From contig JAUWMI010000009.1 in assembly GCA_030613245.1 (NCBI GenBank), forward strand, positions 44,994-108,993: 64,000 nucleotides of DNA. The letters are read 5' to 3'. Below are positions 9,311 to 19,788 of this stretch, one piece after another; the stretch's first letter is position 1; the number at the start of each line of letters is the position of its first letter. The stretch is from Candidatus Sumerlaeota bacterium. GTDB lineage: Bacteria > Sumerlaeota > Sumerlaeia > MWCT01 > JAUWMI01. Made by a program: the position numbers and the translations under genes. Below the pieces are notes generated by a model. It worked only from the letters and a program-made list of their open reading frames with translations, was not told the origin of the DNA and did no database searches.

Positions 9311-9336
9311 GTAGGGGCGTATTGCCATGCGCCCCC
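9311..9336. repeat. Palindromic repeat, GTAGGGGC family (degenerate)
   Basis: GTAGGGGCGTAT followed after a short loop by ATGCGCCCCC; pairing is interrupted, so this is a decayed copy. Confidence 0.55.
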
Positions 9337-9513
9337 GCCTCTGTCTATCTGTCCGCTACAGGAAACGTCGCGCAGCAACAGACCTCTGCGCCGCACGATT
9401 TTCTCGCTGGGCCATTAACCGCCGCACGTGAATATTCCACCTTGCGATACTAACCCCATGTAAATCAACAGTTTAACTCGACTACTGACAGCTTCACAAT
9501 GCTGAAGTAAAAA

Positions 9514-9552
9514 AGAAGGTCTGTTTTTCCAAGCAGCCTTCTATTTTTTTTT
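9514..9552 (+). terminator. Terminator-like hairpin upstream of the FHA regulator
   Basis: AGAAGG (9514-9519) pairs with CCTTCT (9537-9542), the stem extending by CTG/CAG across one bulge, and nine T residues follow. No plus-strand gene precedes it closely, and its T-run abuts the -35 of the next promoter, so it may insulate that promoter from read-through. Confidence 0.4.
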
Positions 9553-9579
9553 GACATACCGGCTATTTTCCCCTATTGT
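9551..9579 (+). promoter_or_regulatory. Predicted sigma-70-type promoter of the FHA regulator
   Basis: TTGACA (9551-9556), 17-base spacer, TATTGT (9574-9579). It predicts transcription from about 9586, which rules out the in-frame TTG at 9576 and favours the ATG at 9639. Confidence 0.65.
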
Positions 9580-9638
9580 CCTTTTTCACCTGTAACGGCA
9601 GAAACAAGGCAATCTCTTTTCGAGCGTTTGGACGCACC

Positions 9639-11534
9639 ATGGCAACACTGCTCGCCATCAAAGGCCAACACATTGGAGTACGATTTCCTCTTGAGTCACG
9701 AACAACCATCGGTCGTGCAGAGGAGAGCACTATCGAGGTTCCCGATAGCGGTGTGTCACGCCTTCACGCGGAGATCATTCAACGCGGCCGCGCCTTCACC
9801 ATTTACGACAAAGAAAGCAAAAATGGTGTGTTCGTAAACGGCAGACAAGTCAAGGAACACATTCTGTTGAAAAACGATGAGATCAAAATCGGATCCACTA
9901 TCTTCCTGTTTGATTCAGACTTTGATCTTAAGAACGCGCGCTACAGCAACAAAACAATCTACCTGAGCGCTCCTCAGGATGACACGGCCAAAACCGAGCT
10001 GCCAAGTATCGAACCAGCTGAGCTGATAGAATACGAACGTACCACACTCGAATTGCTCAATCAAGTGGGCGATCTCTTGTCGCCCTCCTCGCTACCACCT
10101 CCCGAAGCACTCAATTCAATGATGCACCAGCTCCTTGTGACGTTCAAAGCCGAACAGGGCTTTATTATGCTTTGGGATCCGGTGCTGAAAGAACTACAGC
10201 CCATCGTGGCCGCAGGTGAAGACGAGCAAATTCCAGCCAGCAAGACTCTTATCAACAGCGTGTATCACGAAAAAAAGGCGCTGCTCTCCTCGGACTTGGA
10301 TATTGACTATCGCTACGCCAGCGAGCCTCTGCCTGAACCACCCGGCCGCTCGACGCTCTGCGCCCCATTACTTCTTGAGGACGAGCCGATCGGCCTGATC
10401 CAGATCTCCAAGCGAGGACTTGACCAGTATAGCCTGAAGGATTTACGGCTGCTGCAGGCGATTAGTCGCCTGGTGGCAATATCAATCGAGCATTCCCAGA
10501 GCGCTGACAGACTCAAGACCCAGCCGGAGGATCTGGAGCAGCACGGCGTCATCGGCGAAAGCCGCCAGATTAAAGATGTCGCCAACATGATTCACAAAGT
10601 GGCCCCGCACACCTCATCCGTCCTATTCACCGGCGAAACCGGTACGGGCAAGGAACTCTTTGCCTGCGAGCTGCACCGATTGAGTCCCCGAAGCCACTAT
10701 CCATTTATTGCCATCAACTGCTCGGCAATTCCCGAGACACTGTTCGAGAGCGAGCTGTTCGGCTACGAAAAAGGCGCGTTTACCGGCGCAAGCAGACTAC
10801 AGCGGGGCAAAACCGAACTCGCCCACGGCGGTACCTTGCTCCTCGATGAAATTGGCGAACTGTCTCTCACCGTGCAACCCAAGCTCCTCCACTTCTTGCA
10901 GGATAAGGTGTTTTACCGTGTTGGAGGGACACGACCCGTCAAGGTTGATGTGCGCATAATCGCTGCCACGAACACAGATCTCGAGAAAGCAGTGAGAGAG
11001 GGGAGGTTTCGCGAAGATCTGCTATTCCGCCTGAGCATAGTGAAGATTCACATTCCTCCGTTGCGTGAGCGGCGGTCCGACATCACCCTGCTGGTCAATC
11101 ATTTTATCAAGAAATGCTCACTCGAGATTCAAAAACCCATTCTTGGCATTAGTGACAACGCAATGATCCTGCTCGAAAAATATTCCTGGCCTGGCAACAT
11201 TCGTGAACTAGAAAACTGTATCGAACGCGCCATTATCCTCTGCGAAGGGAAAATTCTTAAACCTCAGCATTTCCTGCTCGAATCCCCGTTTGCCGTTCCG
11301 TCCGCTGCCCCAGTGCCTTCCTCTTCCGCGCAGCGTAATGCCACCAATCAAAAGGAGGAACCAATAAAAAAGCCAGAACCGATTCTTCCTCTTAAAGAAT
11401 ATGAACGACGCTATGTGCAAAGCGCGCTGGACCAGTGTCACTGGAACCAGCAGGAAGCCGCCCGGCTTCTGCAGATTCACCGCAACACACTGCGAAAAAA
11501 AATTCGGGACTACAGGCTTAAGCCCAAGACCTAA
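9639..11534 (+). CDS. FHA-GAF-AAA+ sigma-54-dependent transcription activator
   Basis: 631 residues from the ATG at 9639. Order of domains: FHA (about 10-95, with GRAEES and SRLHAEI for phosphothreonine binding), GAF (about 130-285), sigma-54 AAA+ (about 305-545) and a Fis-type helix-turn-helix at the C-terminus ([20 protein letters not shown]). The ATPase has Walker A GETGTGKE, the sigma-54 contact loop GAFTGA, Walker B TLLLDEIG and the arginine-rich [10 protein letters not shown] segment, all intact. The FHA domain implies control by Ser/Thr phosphorylation, so a protein kinase (perhaps that at 15.3-19.5 kb) is a possible partner; the GAF may bind a small ligand. Target genes are unknown. 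Confidence 0.92.
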   Translation: MATLLAIKGQHIGVRFPLESRTTIGRAEESTIEVPDSGVSRLHAEIIQRGRAFTIYDKESKNGVFVNGRQVKEHILLKNDEIKIGSTIFLFDSDFDLKNARYSNKTIYLSAPQDDTAKTELPSIEPAELIEYERTTLELLNQVGDLLSPSSLPPPEALNSMMHQLLVTFKAEQGFIMLWDPVLKELQPIVAAGEDEQIPASKTLINSVYHEKKALLSSDLDIDYRYASEPLPEPPGRSTLCAPLLLEDEPIGLIQISKRGLDQYSLKDLRLLQAISRLVAISIEHSQSADRLKTQPEDLEQHGVIGESRQIKDVANMIHKVAPHTSSVLFTGETGTGKELFACELHRLSPRSHYPFIAINCSAIPETLFESELFGYEKGAFTGASRLQRGKTELAHGGTLLLDEIGELSLTVQPKLLHFLQDKVFYRVGGTRPVKVDVRIIAATNTDLEKAVREGRFREDLLFRLSIVKIHIPPLRERRSDITLLVNHFIKKCSLEIQKPILGISDNAMILLEKYSWPGNIRELENCIERAIILCEGKILKPQHFLLESPFAVPSAAPVPSSSAQRNATNQKEEPIKKPEPILPLKEYERRYVQSALDQCHWNQQEAARLLQIHRNTLRKKIRDYRLKPKT

Positions 11535-11618
11535 CTCGTGATTGCCCATCGCTGTGAATCCCATGAACTCGCAGGAGCACAATGGGCAGGCCACACCCTG
11601 GACAGGAAGTGAATTCCC

Positions 11619-12299
11619 ATGTGCGGACAGCTCGACTTGGAGCGGAAAATTCGCCTCTACTATGGGGGAAACATTACGCTCCGCATCAACAACAACTCGA
11701 CTAACATTTTCTCCCTGGAAAAAACGTACTCCACGCGCGAAGTCAAACTCAGCCTCCACCGGATATTCCTGAAGGCACCGATGCCGGTCATTAAATCTCT
11801 TGTGCGCTTTATTAAAAATCCAATCGAAAAACACAAAAAGGACATCCGTATATTCATTTACGAGCATTCGGACGAAATCGAGTTGGAACCCAGAGCCTCA
11901 CGTCCTATTCCTGTTGTGACCAAAGGAAAATATTTCAATCTCTCCACGATTATGGACCGCATAAATAAAGAGTACTTTCGCAATCAGCTGCGCGTTATGG
12001 TCTCCTGGGGAAAAGCGGGAACAGTCATGGGCAAAGCGCGAAGCAATATTCAATTTGCCAACTTTGATGCAAACAAGAATCTCATCCGCGTCAACCCGGC
12101 CCTGGATAAGCAGGTTGTGCCCGAATACTTCATGGAATACATCATTTTTCACGAAATGCTTCACAAGGTGGTTCCGCCAACCATCTCACCGGCTGGCCGA
12201 CTCTGCTTCCACACAAAGGCATTTCGCCAACGTGAACGGGAGTTTAAGGACTTCAAGAAAGCCGTCTGCTGGCTGCGGGAAAACTGGCATCGCCTCTGA
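11619..12299 (+). CDS. SprT-like zinc metalloprotease domain protein
   Basis: 226 residues. INKEYFRNQLRVMVSW and the helix FMEYIIFHEMLHKVV fit the SprT/Spartan-type fold; HEMLH supplies zinc ligands His178 and His182 and catalytic Glu179, with His198 in CFHTKAF a likely third ligand. Eukaryotic relatives degrade DNA-protein crosslinks; the bacterial role is poorly known. AGGAAGTGA precedes the ATG. It lies 84 bases after the FHA regulator and could be co-transcribed. Confidence 0.75.
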   Translation: MCGQLDLERKIRLYYGGNITLRINNNSTNIFSLEKTYSTREVKLSLHRIFLKAPMPVIKSLVRFIKNPIEKHKKDIRIFIYEHSDEIELEPRASRPIPVVTKGKYFNLSTIMDRINKEYFRNQLRVMVSWGKAGTVMGKARSNIQFANFDANKNLIRVNPALDKQVVPEYFMEYIIFHEMLHKVVPPTISPAGRLCFHTKAFRQREREFKDFKKAVCWLRENWHRL

Positions 12300-12391
12300 A
12301 ACTACTGTTCATACGTACCAGCCTGAAGTAACCGATTCATGCCCCGGCAGGTGATCACAATTGCTGGAGCTGGCATCGTCTGTTAGAAGCA

Positions 12392-12413
12392 GGGGCACGC
12401 CGCGGCGTGCCCT
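12392..12413. repeat. Palindromic repeat, GTAGGGGC family
   Basis: GGGGCACGCC and GGCGTGCCC arms around GC, followed by CTAC as in the other copies; between the convergent SprT-like and YebC genes. Confidence 0.7.
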
Positions 12414-12530
12414 ACGGTCTAGAGGACTGCATAAAGAGCTCTATTCTTTGACCATCTCGGTGTCTCTCTGGCAAATAAAAATCCGCGGAGCTACAATGAC
12501 GAGCCCCACGGACCAACATTCCGCCCAGCC

Positions 12531-13280
12531 CTATGCCCCGATCTTTTCTATCACCTCATCAGCAATATCAAAATTCGCCGACACCGACTGCACATCATCC
12601 TGCTCTTCCAGCGCACCTACCAGCTTTAACAGATGTTCGGCATCTTTACCCTCAAGCTTTACGGTTGTATTCGGAACCATGGAAATCTCTGCCGACTCCA
12701 CTTTGACCCCTTTTCCCTCCAGGGCACTACGCACAGCATCCAGATCACCAGGCTCCGTAGTGACCGTAAAAGAATCCCCATTATTTACGAGATCCTCTGC
12801 CCCTGCTTCTATGGCAATTTCAGTCAGCGTATCCTCGTCTGCAGCAGATGCATCCACCAGGACAATCCCCTTCTTGGCAAACATCCATGACACACAGCCA
12901 ACTTCCCCCAGGTTCCCATTGTGTTTCGAAAGAATGTTACGAATTACTGCTGACGTTCGATTCCTGTTATCTGTCGAGCCGTGGATGAAAATCGCCACAC
13001 CGCCCGGGCCATACCCTTCGTAGGTCACATCTTCGTATGAAACGCCCGGCAGCTCACCGGTCCCTTTTCTTATCGCTTTGTCAATGGTATCCTTTGGCAT
13101 ATTCACATCTTTCGCCGCCTGAATCGCAGTGCGCAGCCGCGGGTTTGCATCAAGATTGCCACCCCCAGTCCTGGCCGCCACAGTCAGTTCCCGGATGATC
13201 TTGGTGAATAGCTTGCCGCGCTTAGCATCCACCGCGGCTTTCTTATGCCTGATCGAATGCCATTTTGAATGCCCCGACAT
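12531..13280 (-). CDS. yebC: YebC/PmpR-family protein
   Basis: 249 residues, the standard length. The start MSGHSKWHSIRHKKAAVDAKRGK is the conserved N-terminus, so the ATG at 13280, behind GGAGGGTG, is chosen over one two codons upstream. Members are described as transcription regulators, and more recently as factors that help ribosomes through difficult sequences such as polyproline. It is flanked by intergenic DNA on both sides. Confidence 0.95.
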   Translation of the reverse strand: MSGHSKWHSIRHKKAAVDAKRGKLFTKIIRELTVAARTGGGNLDANPRLRTAIQAAKDVNMPKDTIDKAIRKGTGELPGVSYEDVTYEGYGPGGVAIFIHGSTDNRNRTSAVIRNILSKHNGNLGEVGCVSWMFAKKGIVLVDASAADEDTLTEIAIEAGAEDLVNNGDSFTVTTEPGDLDAVRSALEGKGVKVESAEISMVPNTTVKLEGKDAEHLLKLVGALEEQDDVQSVSANFDIADEVIEKIGA

Positions 13281-13477
13281 TCTCACACCCTCCTTGCCCT
13301 AGCGCTCCTGATTTTTGCCCCCGCTCTCTCGGGCGTACATATCATCTTCATCTAACATAGCTTTTCAGCAGCCAGAAAATCAAGTTATTTTTCCTCCGTT
13401 TTTCACAATCGTCCGCACGTCCGAATTCTCCTTCGCCCTATATTTACAATATCGCCCTTTGCAATATCGTGTTCAAA

Positions 13478-15088
13478 TCACCGATTTACATCAATACGCA
13501 ACCCCCTGAGAAGCGATTCAGCCCTCACGCTGCTTAGCAGATCATCAGAGGGAATACGAAACACATAAGCCCAGGGCCGACTCGCCGCGGCAGGCGGATC
13601 GCTAAAGCTCTCCACAATCGCCGCCCGGGGAAACAGCCGCCTTACCTCGGGATACACCTCGCCATAGAGAGTAGTCACCACCAGATGATCACGCGCCTGC
13701 TTATCATCACGTGTGAATGCATCAGGTAGGCGCATGGGAAAAACATCCTGACGCCCCCGGACTATGAACTTGAACGTTGTATGGTAAAAAATGTCCCCCG
13801 GCACGTAGATCAAATACTGCTCCTTAGGTACCTGCGCCACACTTCTGGCCAGCTCCGCCCACCTGCTATTAAAATCATACCACGTCCGAATGTCGTTACG
13901 CCACACAACAAAGTAGCGTGTAACCTCGACCGTTCCAAACATGCCCAAACAGAAAAGCATTACCACCGTTGCCAAACCACGCGAACGCCAACCACTCCGC
14001 GCCAGCTCGTACCCCTTCTCGTAGCCCAGAGCCAGAATAATCGCTAACGCCGGGCTCAGCCCCAGTACACGCAGCAGGTTCGGCGCTCCAAACGACAGTA
14101 CGCTCGGCAACATCATGACCAGAAACCACCAGAATACCAGACTATGAAACACCGACCGCTTCAGCCCTCGTATCAGCATCACAATACCCAGTAGAAAAAA
14201 TAGCGACGTCAGAGCATCCAGTACCGGCACGTAGGGGATGTTATGCTTCGGAACATGATCGCCTTTAAATGAAAACATCAGAAGCACGTCCCAACCATTC
14301 CTCATGATCTGCTTAATCCCAGGCCAAAGCCCCTCGTCAAAGAGCGACACCATATCAACCCGTCCCAGAAAAAACTCAGGTTGTCCGACATACGTGATAC
14401 CAAGTGGCAAAAAGACTACGGCACCAACCGCAAACATGAGCACTATCTGCTTCCACGTTCGCCTAAGCGAATGGCTTTTTGCCCAATAAGCACTACCGAG
14501 CGTCAGCAGCAAAATCAGCGGCACAAAATAGAAAGAAAGGTACGTATAAAATCCTAATCCAAGAAACACTCCTGCCAGCACAAATGCCGACCATTTTTTC
14601 GTGCGCAGACCACGCAAGAAAAAGAGGAAACAAGCCAGTGTAACGAGTGGAACAAGAATGGTGCGAAAACCAACACGGCTGAAGTGAACGTGCCACCGCA
14701 GCAGCGCTAAACACAACGCCGAAAGCAACGCCACGCGCCGACCCGCGCTCTCCCTTACCACATAATAGAGCAGCGGTATCGTCAGCGATCCTATAACAGC
14801 GCTCGCGATCCTGATTACCAACCCTGATGCACCAAACAGCAGAAAGAAACCGGCAATCAGGTACATAAAAAACGGTTCCTGGGGGAGACCTTCGTATATA
14901 AAAGCAAGACGCAGCGGCTGCTCCTCGATCAGACTCAAAGCATTCAGCCCATTCAGCGCCTCATCATACCATAATCCTGGCGGCAAATGCGCCAGATCGT
15001 AAAAGCGTAACACGATCCCCAGAATCCAGATGGCTATAAACAGGTAGGCATTAAAGTAACGGTGAGGTTGTATGTGACGTGCAGACAT
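13478..15088 (-). CDS. GT39-like (GT-C) integral membrane glycosyltransferase
   Basis: 536 residues with about 11 hydrophobic helices. The first loop carries LPPGLWYDEA, the acidic DE motif that GT-C enzymes of the ArnT/PMT type use to handle polyprenyl-phosphate sugar donors; SRVGFRTILVP is also typical. It presumably transfers a sugar from a lipid carrier outside the inner membrane to lipid or protein. The acceptor is unknown. The C-terminal 130 residues form a soluble domain. It is a single gene with no glycan cluster around it. Confidence 0.8.
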   Translation of the reverse strand: MSARHIQPHRYFNAYLFIAIWILGIVLRFYDLAHLPPGLWYDEALNGLNALSLIEEQPLRLAFIYEGLPQEPFFMYLIAGFFLLFGASGLVIRIASAVIGSLTIPLLYYVVRESAGRRVALLSALCLALLRWHVHFSRVGFRTILVPLVTLACFLFFLRGLRTKKWSAFVLAGVFLGLGFYTYLSFYFVPLILLLTLGSAYWAKSHSLRRTWKQIVLMFAVGAVVFLPLGITYVGQPEFFLGRVDMVSLFDEGLWPGIKQIMRNGWDVLLMFSFKGDHVPKHNIPYVPVLDALTSLFFLLGIVMLIRGLKRSVFHSLVFWWFLVMMLPSVLSFGAPNLLRVLGLSPALAIILALGYEKGYELARSGWRSRGLATVVMLFCLGMFGTVEVTRYFVVWRNDIRTWYDFNSRWAELARSVAQVPKEQYLIYVPGDIFYHTTFKFIVRGRQDVFPMRLPDAFTRDDKQARDHLVVTTLYGEVYPEVRRLFPRAAIVESFSDPPAAASRPWAYVFRIPSDDLLSSVRAESLLRGLRIDVNR

Positions 15089-15231
15089 AGATGTCCGTCA
15101 TTGAATCAGAGGAAGAAACAGCCTGCCGGGCCCTACTCAGCGCACACAGACAGGATGCGCCGCCGCTCTCTCTTCCCGGCCTCCAGCTGAAGACACCGTC
15201 GCATGAATTACCCGGAGCGTCAAGCCAATTT

Positions 15232-15259
15232 GTAGAGACAGATTATAATCCGCCCCTAC
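15232..15259. repeat. Palindromic repeat, GTAGGGGC family (left arm mutated)
   Basis: Left arm reads GTAGAGACAGATTA and right arm TAATCCGCCCCTAC; the core GATTATAATC is intact. It ends one codon before the kinase stop. Confidence 0.6.
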
Positions 15260-18200
15260 GATGTCCGCACGGTTTTCAGATCGCGAATCAACTCGTCCAT
15301 GCTGGCATAGCGGCTAGCTGGGTCTTTCTCCAGGCACCTCATGACCATAACCGCCAGGCGCTTTTTCACGCCCTTCATGGCTGGAGGTTTGGTAAAAATA
15401 TGATGGTAGGCCACATTGCCGAGGCGGAAGGGTGGATAGCCCATTAGCATTTCGTACATGACCACACCAAGGGAATAAACGTCGGACCCCGCGCTGCATG
15501 GTTTCCCCTCATTCTGCTCAGGCGACATATAGAGCGGAGTTCCGACGATAATCTCTGAGGAGGTCTCTTGAGCTTCCGTCATCACCGTAGCAATGCCAAA
15601 ATCTGTGAGTTTGACCTTCTGATCCGTAGTAATCATCACATTAGCAGGCTTTATATCCCGATGAAGTATGTCCATGCCATGCGCATAGGCAAGACCCAGC
15701 GCAATCTCAATGGCGTAATGGAGCATTTCGCTGACCGACAGCTTCTTCTTCCCAGCAATAATTTGCTTCAAATCCTCGCCTTCAATAAACTCCATGGAAA
15801 TATACTTACGCCCTTCTTCCTCACCGATGTCAAAAATCCGTACAATATTAGGATGCGTCAGGCGTCGAGCCGCCTTCGCCTCTTGTTTGAACCTTGCGAC
15901 CGCCTCCTTGTCACGTGAGAAATGCGCCGGAAGAATCTTGAGCGCAATCACCTCATCCAGCTCCCGATCATAAGCCTTGAAGACCAAACCCATACTGCCT
16001 CTGCCAATTTCCTCAAGGAGCTTAAAACGGCGGCGCGCACGCGTATTAAGCTGCGCCCAGATCGAACGATGCTGCCCCTCCGGAATCGCGGCATTCTCCA
16101 TCTCCTCTCGCAACTCGCGCACCCTCATACTAACATCACGATACGCAATGTCCACCGCCATGATCTCTTGAAATGCTGCGATTGCCTTTTCAAACTCCCC
16201 TCGCGTATAAAAATCATCACCCAGCTCATAGAGCAAATCCTTAACGTCATCCGTCTTCTCAAGCTTTGTGTAATAACCGTAGGCGACCTCGAGCAGGGCC
16301 TTTTTGTGAAAACACTCGCCAAGGGCGAGCATTGCATCGGGGCTATCCTTCTTGTACTGCAGAACTTTCTGGTACGTCGCAATGCAGTCGTCCAGCTCGC
16401 CAATCTCGAAGTAGAGCTGGCCCAATTTGCTCATCAGTTCGACATCCGGCTCCTTTTGTGTAGCAATATATGCCGCATACGTCTCTGCCAATTCATACAA
16501 AACATTCGCATTTTCTTTGGCCAGCTCATAGGCAGATTCCAGGTCGGCAATCGCCTCTTCAAAGCGGCCGGTTAGCTTGTAAATTACTCCCCGTTCAATC
16601 CACACCTGCACATTCACCGGATCCTTCGTGATAATCTTTGTATAGCAATCAATCAATTCGCCGCAAAAACGGTGGTAATCACTCTGAAGCGTGGTTAGCT
16701 CCCTCAATGCCTGATCAATCCGTCCCACATCAATATAGAGCGCACTCAGCTTCAGAATCGCCTCGCTCGTCCAGACATTTGTTCCTTTAAACCGCTCCAG
16801 CCGTTTAATCACCTCTGGAAGGCTTTCCGGCATTCGGGCTACGATCAAGTCAACTACCTGCCACCCCTGGTCCACCAGCTCCATCTGGAACAGCATCTCC
16901 ATCAGGTGGAGCTGTAATTCACGATCAAACGGATCCTCGCTCGAGGCCTGTTGAATGATTTCCAGCGATTGTCTGGATCTCATGTTCATCTTAGCATAAA
17001 GCTTTGCCAGCCGGTTCGTAATGGTGACATCATCGGGAATGGCCATCCGGATGCGTTCATAGACCTCCAGAGATCGGTCGTAATCTCCCATTTGCTCATA
17101 GCAGCGGGCCTGGCATCCCAGGAGATCCAGATCATCCGGCTTTACGCGCAGCGCTTTTTCGTACACAGCCAGCGCCCTCTTGCTATAGTTCTTCACCTTC
17201 GAGTAGATCAGAGCCAGAGCCACACAAAGCTTCTCGCTATCCATGCACTTCACATATAGCGATTCCAGAAATTCCAGCGTCTCCCGATCAACCTCCTCGC
17301 ATTGGCTCAGACAGAGGGTCAGAATATCGAGCACATTCGGATCCAGCACCTCCGCGCTCAGCTGTTTCCTGCAAAAATCAAACACCGGCTCTACCTGATT
17401 ATTCTCAATGTAGGACTGCATGAGAGCATAGCGCAGTGGTTTGTTTCTCGGAAGCCATTGAATAGCGGCCTGGTAATACGCAATGGCCTCCAAAGAGCGA
17501 TCCTCGTTGTCCAGTGCAAACTGCGCAAGCTTGATCACTATCCCTGGCGAGCGGTCGCCTTTTTGATAACACCGCTGATACACCTCTTGCGCATCAACAC
17601 CCACTGCATTTCTATCAAGATAGTACTGGCCAAGGCACACACACACCTCCGGACAATCTACCCGTGCGGACTCGCCCGGCTTTCGCTGCTCATCCAGCGG
17701 GCATAACTGGCGGCATAATGTGTAAATCTCCTTGTCGAACACAATGCCTTTATCTTGCTCCCCTCTCGCATGAGCAATCGCGCTCAAGCGACTCAACAGC
17801 GCCAACTTCTCACCACCAGCCAGCAACGCCCCTTCGTAAACCCGGACCGCCTTGTCGTCATCACGATTCTCCTGTAAATAATACTCGCTGAGCTGCCGCT
17901 CCACACTCCCAGCTTCCGGCGCCAGACTGTAGAGCTCCTCCAGAATCAGCCGCCTGCTATCTGCGTCAAGCTGCTCCAGACACTCCAACTCGTCTGCTGT
18001 ACCGCTCTCAACAATACACCAGGCCACAATTCGCACTGCCGTGCTATCGCAGGCATACAACCGCAAATGCCGCAGCCCTTCCTCCAACGCCCTCGCATAT
18101 TCGCCATTCGCAACATAGGCATGACACAATCCCAGACGCGCACCCATGTGCTGTCGCTGTATCTGCAGTGTCTCTTTGAAGCACTTCATGGCATGAGCAT

Positions 18201-19506
18201 CATGGCGAGCAGTCTTAAAGTAAAAGTCACTGAGAATAGGCAGCATATTGGCATCCCGGCATTCAAATTCCACCGCCTTCTCATAGAGCATTATTGCCCC
18301 GGTATCCGTGCGTTGAAAAGCTGCGTATGCGGTTGCAATCGGCACTACAATATCCGCCCCCAGCCCGCTTTTCTCTTTCAGCTCTTCATACACCTCGATC
18401 ACATCTGACCACTGCTGACCTTCGTAGTAGCAGCGCCCCAGCAATCTCAGGTAGCGCTCGCGCTGCTCCGTTAAGGGCAGAACCCTCCTATAGATCCCAA
18501 CAGCCTCAGCAGTCACCGCATTTTGCGCAGCATAGTAGTCTGCCACGACTTGCAGCACATCCATGTCTGTCCGATTCAGTTTCAAATACTGCATAAACCA
18601 GTGGAGTGTCGAAGGGCTAACTTGTTGAGTGTCAATGTAATAGCTAACAATACGCTTAAGGACGGTGATCTCCTGGGGATCATCCTTGTGGATTGCCGTC
18701 AGAATTGCCAGTCCTTCCTCCTGACGACCAATGCCAAAGTAAGCTTCGCTCAGCAGTAGCTGCAGCTCTTTGTCATGCGGCTTATAGGCAAGATATTGCT
18801 CGTACCACTGAACCGCCTCACTATCAATTCGCCTGGCACTACTGTGGCTCTTCACAATTAGGTCCAGGATAGCCATGTGCTCTCCATCCGACTGCAATAT
18901 CTCTTGGTACACCGACATGGCCTTCTCATCCGTCTTACCCAAATTAACGTATATGTCAGACAGCGAATGCAGAGCCTCGGCATAGGTCTCCTCTGCCGCC
19001 TTCCAGTCAATAGAGGAATCGTCAGAGGAATCGTCGGGTTCCTCTGCGGCACGCAACGCGCGGTATTCCTCCACAATGCGCTCGCTGGTAAGCATCAAAG
19101 GATAGGGCTTATCGCTGGCCTTGTAGCAGTCGAGAAGACACCTCAGATACGAAAGGGTATCTTCTCCCAGCTCCACCAGTTTTCTGTAATACTCGGTGGC
19201 GCTTTTGTTTTTGATCCCACGCTGGCGCAGAGTGGAACCAATGCGTCGGAGGAGGGTCTGATCAGCGGGGTTCTTCTCGTAGGCAGCCACCAGGATTTCG
19301 AGAGAATCGAGCGAAACCTCCTGGTATCCGGCTGCAAGCTCCTCAAGTGTCTCGTAGATTTCGTCACTACCAGATGCAGAGGATGAGTATTTTTTCAGAT
19401 ATGTGTCAACAGCCTGCTTAAGTGAATCGCGCCGATACTGAGGATTCGTCAGGGTTTTCTGACGCTTCCCCTTAATAAACCGGAACAGCTGCAACCCCAG
19501 CTTCAT
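15256..19506 (-). CDS. Giant TPR-repeat protein with C-terminal Ser/Thr protein kinase domain
   Basis: 1416 residues. About 1100 N-terminal residues form TPR-like helical repeats (recurring A-x-x-x-Y/L and Y-x-x-A patterns). The kinase domain spans about 1148-1416 with all key residues: glycine loop GRGSMG, Lys1180 (ALKIL), HRDIKPAN near 1272, DFG near 1292, and SPE in place of APE. It has no transmembrane helix and no PASTA repeats. Most bacterial Hanks-type kinases have the kinase first, so the reversed order is uncommon; the TPR array probably docks substrates. Likely targets include FHA proteins such as the activator at 9.6 kb. A promoter is visible upstream. Confidence 0.9.
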   Translation of the reverse strand: MKLGLQLFRFIKGKRQKTLTNPQYRRDSLKQAVDTYLKKYSSSASGSDEIYETLEELAAGYQEVSLDSLEILVAAYEKNPADQTLLRRIGSTLRQRGIKNKSATEYYRKLVELGEDTLSYLRCLLDCYKASDKPYPLMLTSERIVEEYRALRAAEEPDDSSDDSSIDWKAAEETYAEALHSLSDIYVNLGKTDEKAMSVYQEILQSDGEHMAILDLIVKSHSSARRIDSEAVQWYEQYLAYKPHDKELQLLLSEAYFGIGRQEEGLAILTAIHKDDPQEITVLKRIVSYYIDTQQVSPSTLHWFMQYLKLNRTDMDVLQVVADYYAAQNAVTAEAVGIYRRVLPLTEQRERYLRLLGRCYYEGQQWSDVIEVYEELKEKSGLGADIVVPIATAYAAFQRTDTGAIMLYEKAVEFECRDANMLPILSDFYFKTARHDAHAMKCFKETLQIQRQHMGARLGLCHAYVANGEYARALEEGLRHLRLYACDSTAVRIVAWCIVESGTADELECLEQLDADSRRLILEELYSLAPEAGSVERQLSEYYLQENRDDDKAVRVYEGALLAGGEKLALLSRLSAIAHARGEQDKGIVFDKEIYTLCRQLCPLDEQRKPGESARVDCPEVCVCLGQYYLDRNAVGVDAQEVYQRCYQKGDRSPGIVIKLAQFALDNEDRSLEAIAYYQAAIQWLPRNKPLRYALMQSYIENNQVEPVFDFCRKQLSAEVLDPNVLDILTLCLSQCEEVDRETLEFLESLYVKCMDSEKLCVALALIYSKVKNYSKRALAVYEKALRVKPDDLDLLGCQARCYEQMGDYDRSLEVYERIRMAIPDDVTITNRLAKLYAKMNMRSRQSLEIIQQASSEDPFDRELQLHLMEMLFQMELVDQGWQVVDLIVARMPESLPEVIKRLERFKGTNVWTSEAILKLSALYIDVGRIDQALRELTTLQSDYHRFCGELIDCYTKIITKDPVNVQVWIERGVIYKLTGRFEEAIADLESAYELAKENANVLYELAETYAAYIATQKEPDVELMSKLGQLYFEIGELDDCIATYQKVLQYKKDSPDAMLALGECFHKKALLEVAYGYYTKLEKTDDVKDLLYELGDDFYTRGEFEKAIAAFQEIMAVDIAYRDVSMRVRELREEMENAAIPEGQHRSIWAQLNTRARRRFKLLEEIGRGSMGLVFKAYDRELDEVIALKILPAHFSRDKEAVARFKQEAKAARRLTHPNIVRIFDIGEEEGRKYISMEFIEGEDLKQIIAGKKKLSVSEMLHYAIEIALGLAYAHGMDILHRDIKPANVMITTDQKVKLTDFGIATVMTEAQETSSEIIVGTPLYMSPEQNEGKPCSAGSDVYSLGVVMYEMLMGYPPFRLGNVAYHHIFTKPPAMKGVKKRLAVMVMRCLEKDPASRYASMDELIRDLKTVRTS

Positions 19507-19586
19507 CGTCTGCTCGCCCCTGCATCTGCTTGAACACTTGTTCGCTTGAAAAAACTCAGTTTCCCGGTTAAAAAACTTGATTAATT

Positions 19587-19614
19587 AAATAGTGCAATTT
19601 GATCGGATGTCAAC
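19587..19614 (-). promoter_or_regulatory. Predicted sigma-70-type promoter of the TPR-kinase gene
   Basis: On the minus strand TTGACA (19614-19609), a 16-base spacer and TATTTA (19592-19587). This gives a 5' leader of about 75 bases before the ATG at 19506. Confidence 0.6.
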
Positions 19615-19788
19615 AAATTTAAACTTAAGACCGCCTGGTGCCTATGGTGGCTTGTGTAGTAGCAGGCGAAAACTTCGAAAACCGCCCGCCATTTTTTGTT
19701 CTTTACTTCCCTGCCACCCCTCGTTATGTATCAGAGCATAATTTGGCTCTTGTCAGCCGCGCATCCGACCTGCTATCTTTCGTCATGT

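Larger units (their letters stand above)
9076..9638. other. Divergent intergenic region with repeat, hairpin and promoter
   Basis: 563 bases between the divergent decarboxylase and FHA regulator genes. It holds a degenerate palindromic repeat at 9311-9336, a terminator-like hairpin at 9514-9552 and a sigma-70-type promoter at 9551-9579. No credible gene was seen. Confidence 0.5.

Noticed and set aside
12361..13023. 220-residue plus-strand frame over yebC
   Set aside because: It lies antisense to the clear yebC gene and is Ser-rich, as expected for a shadow frame.
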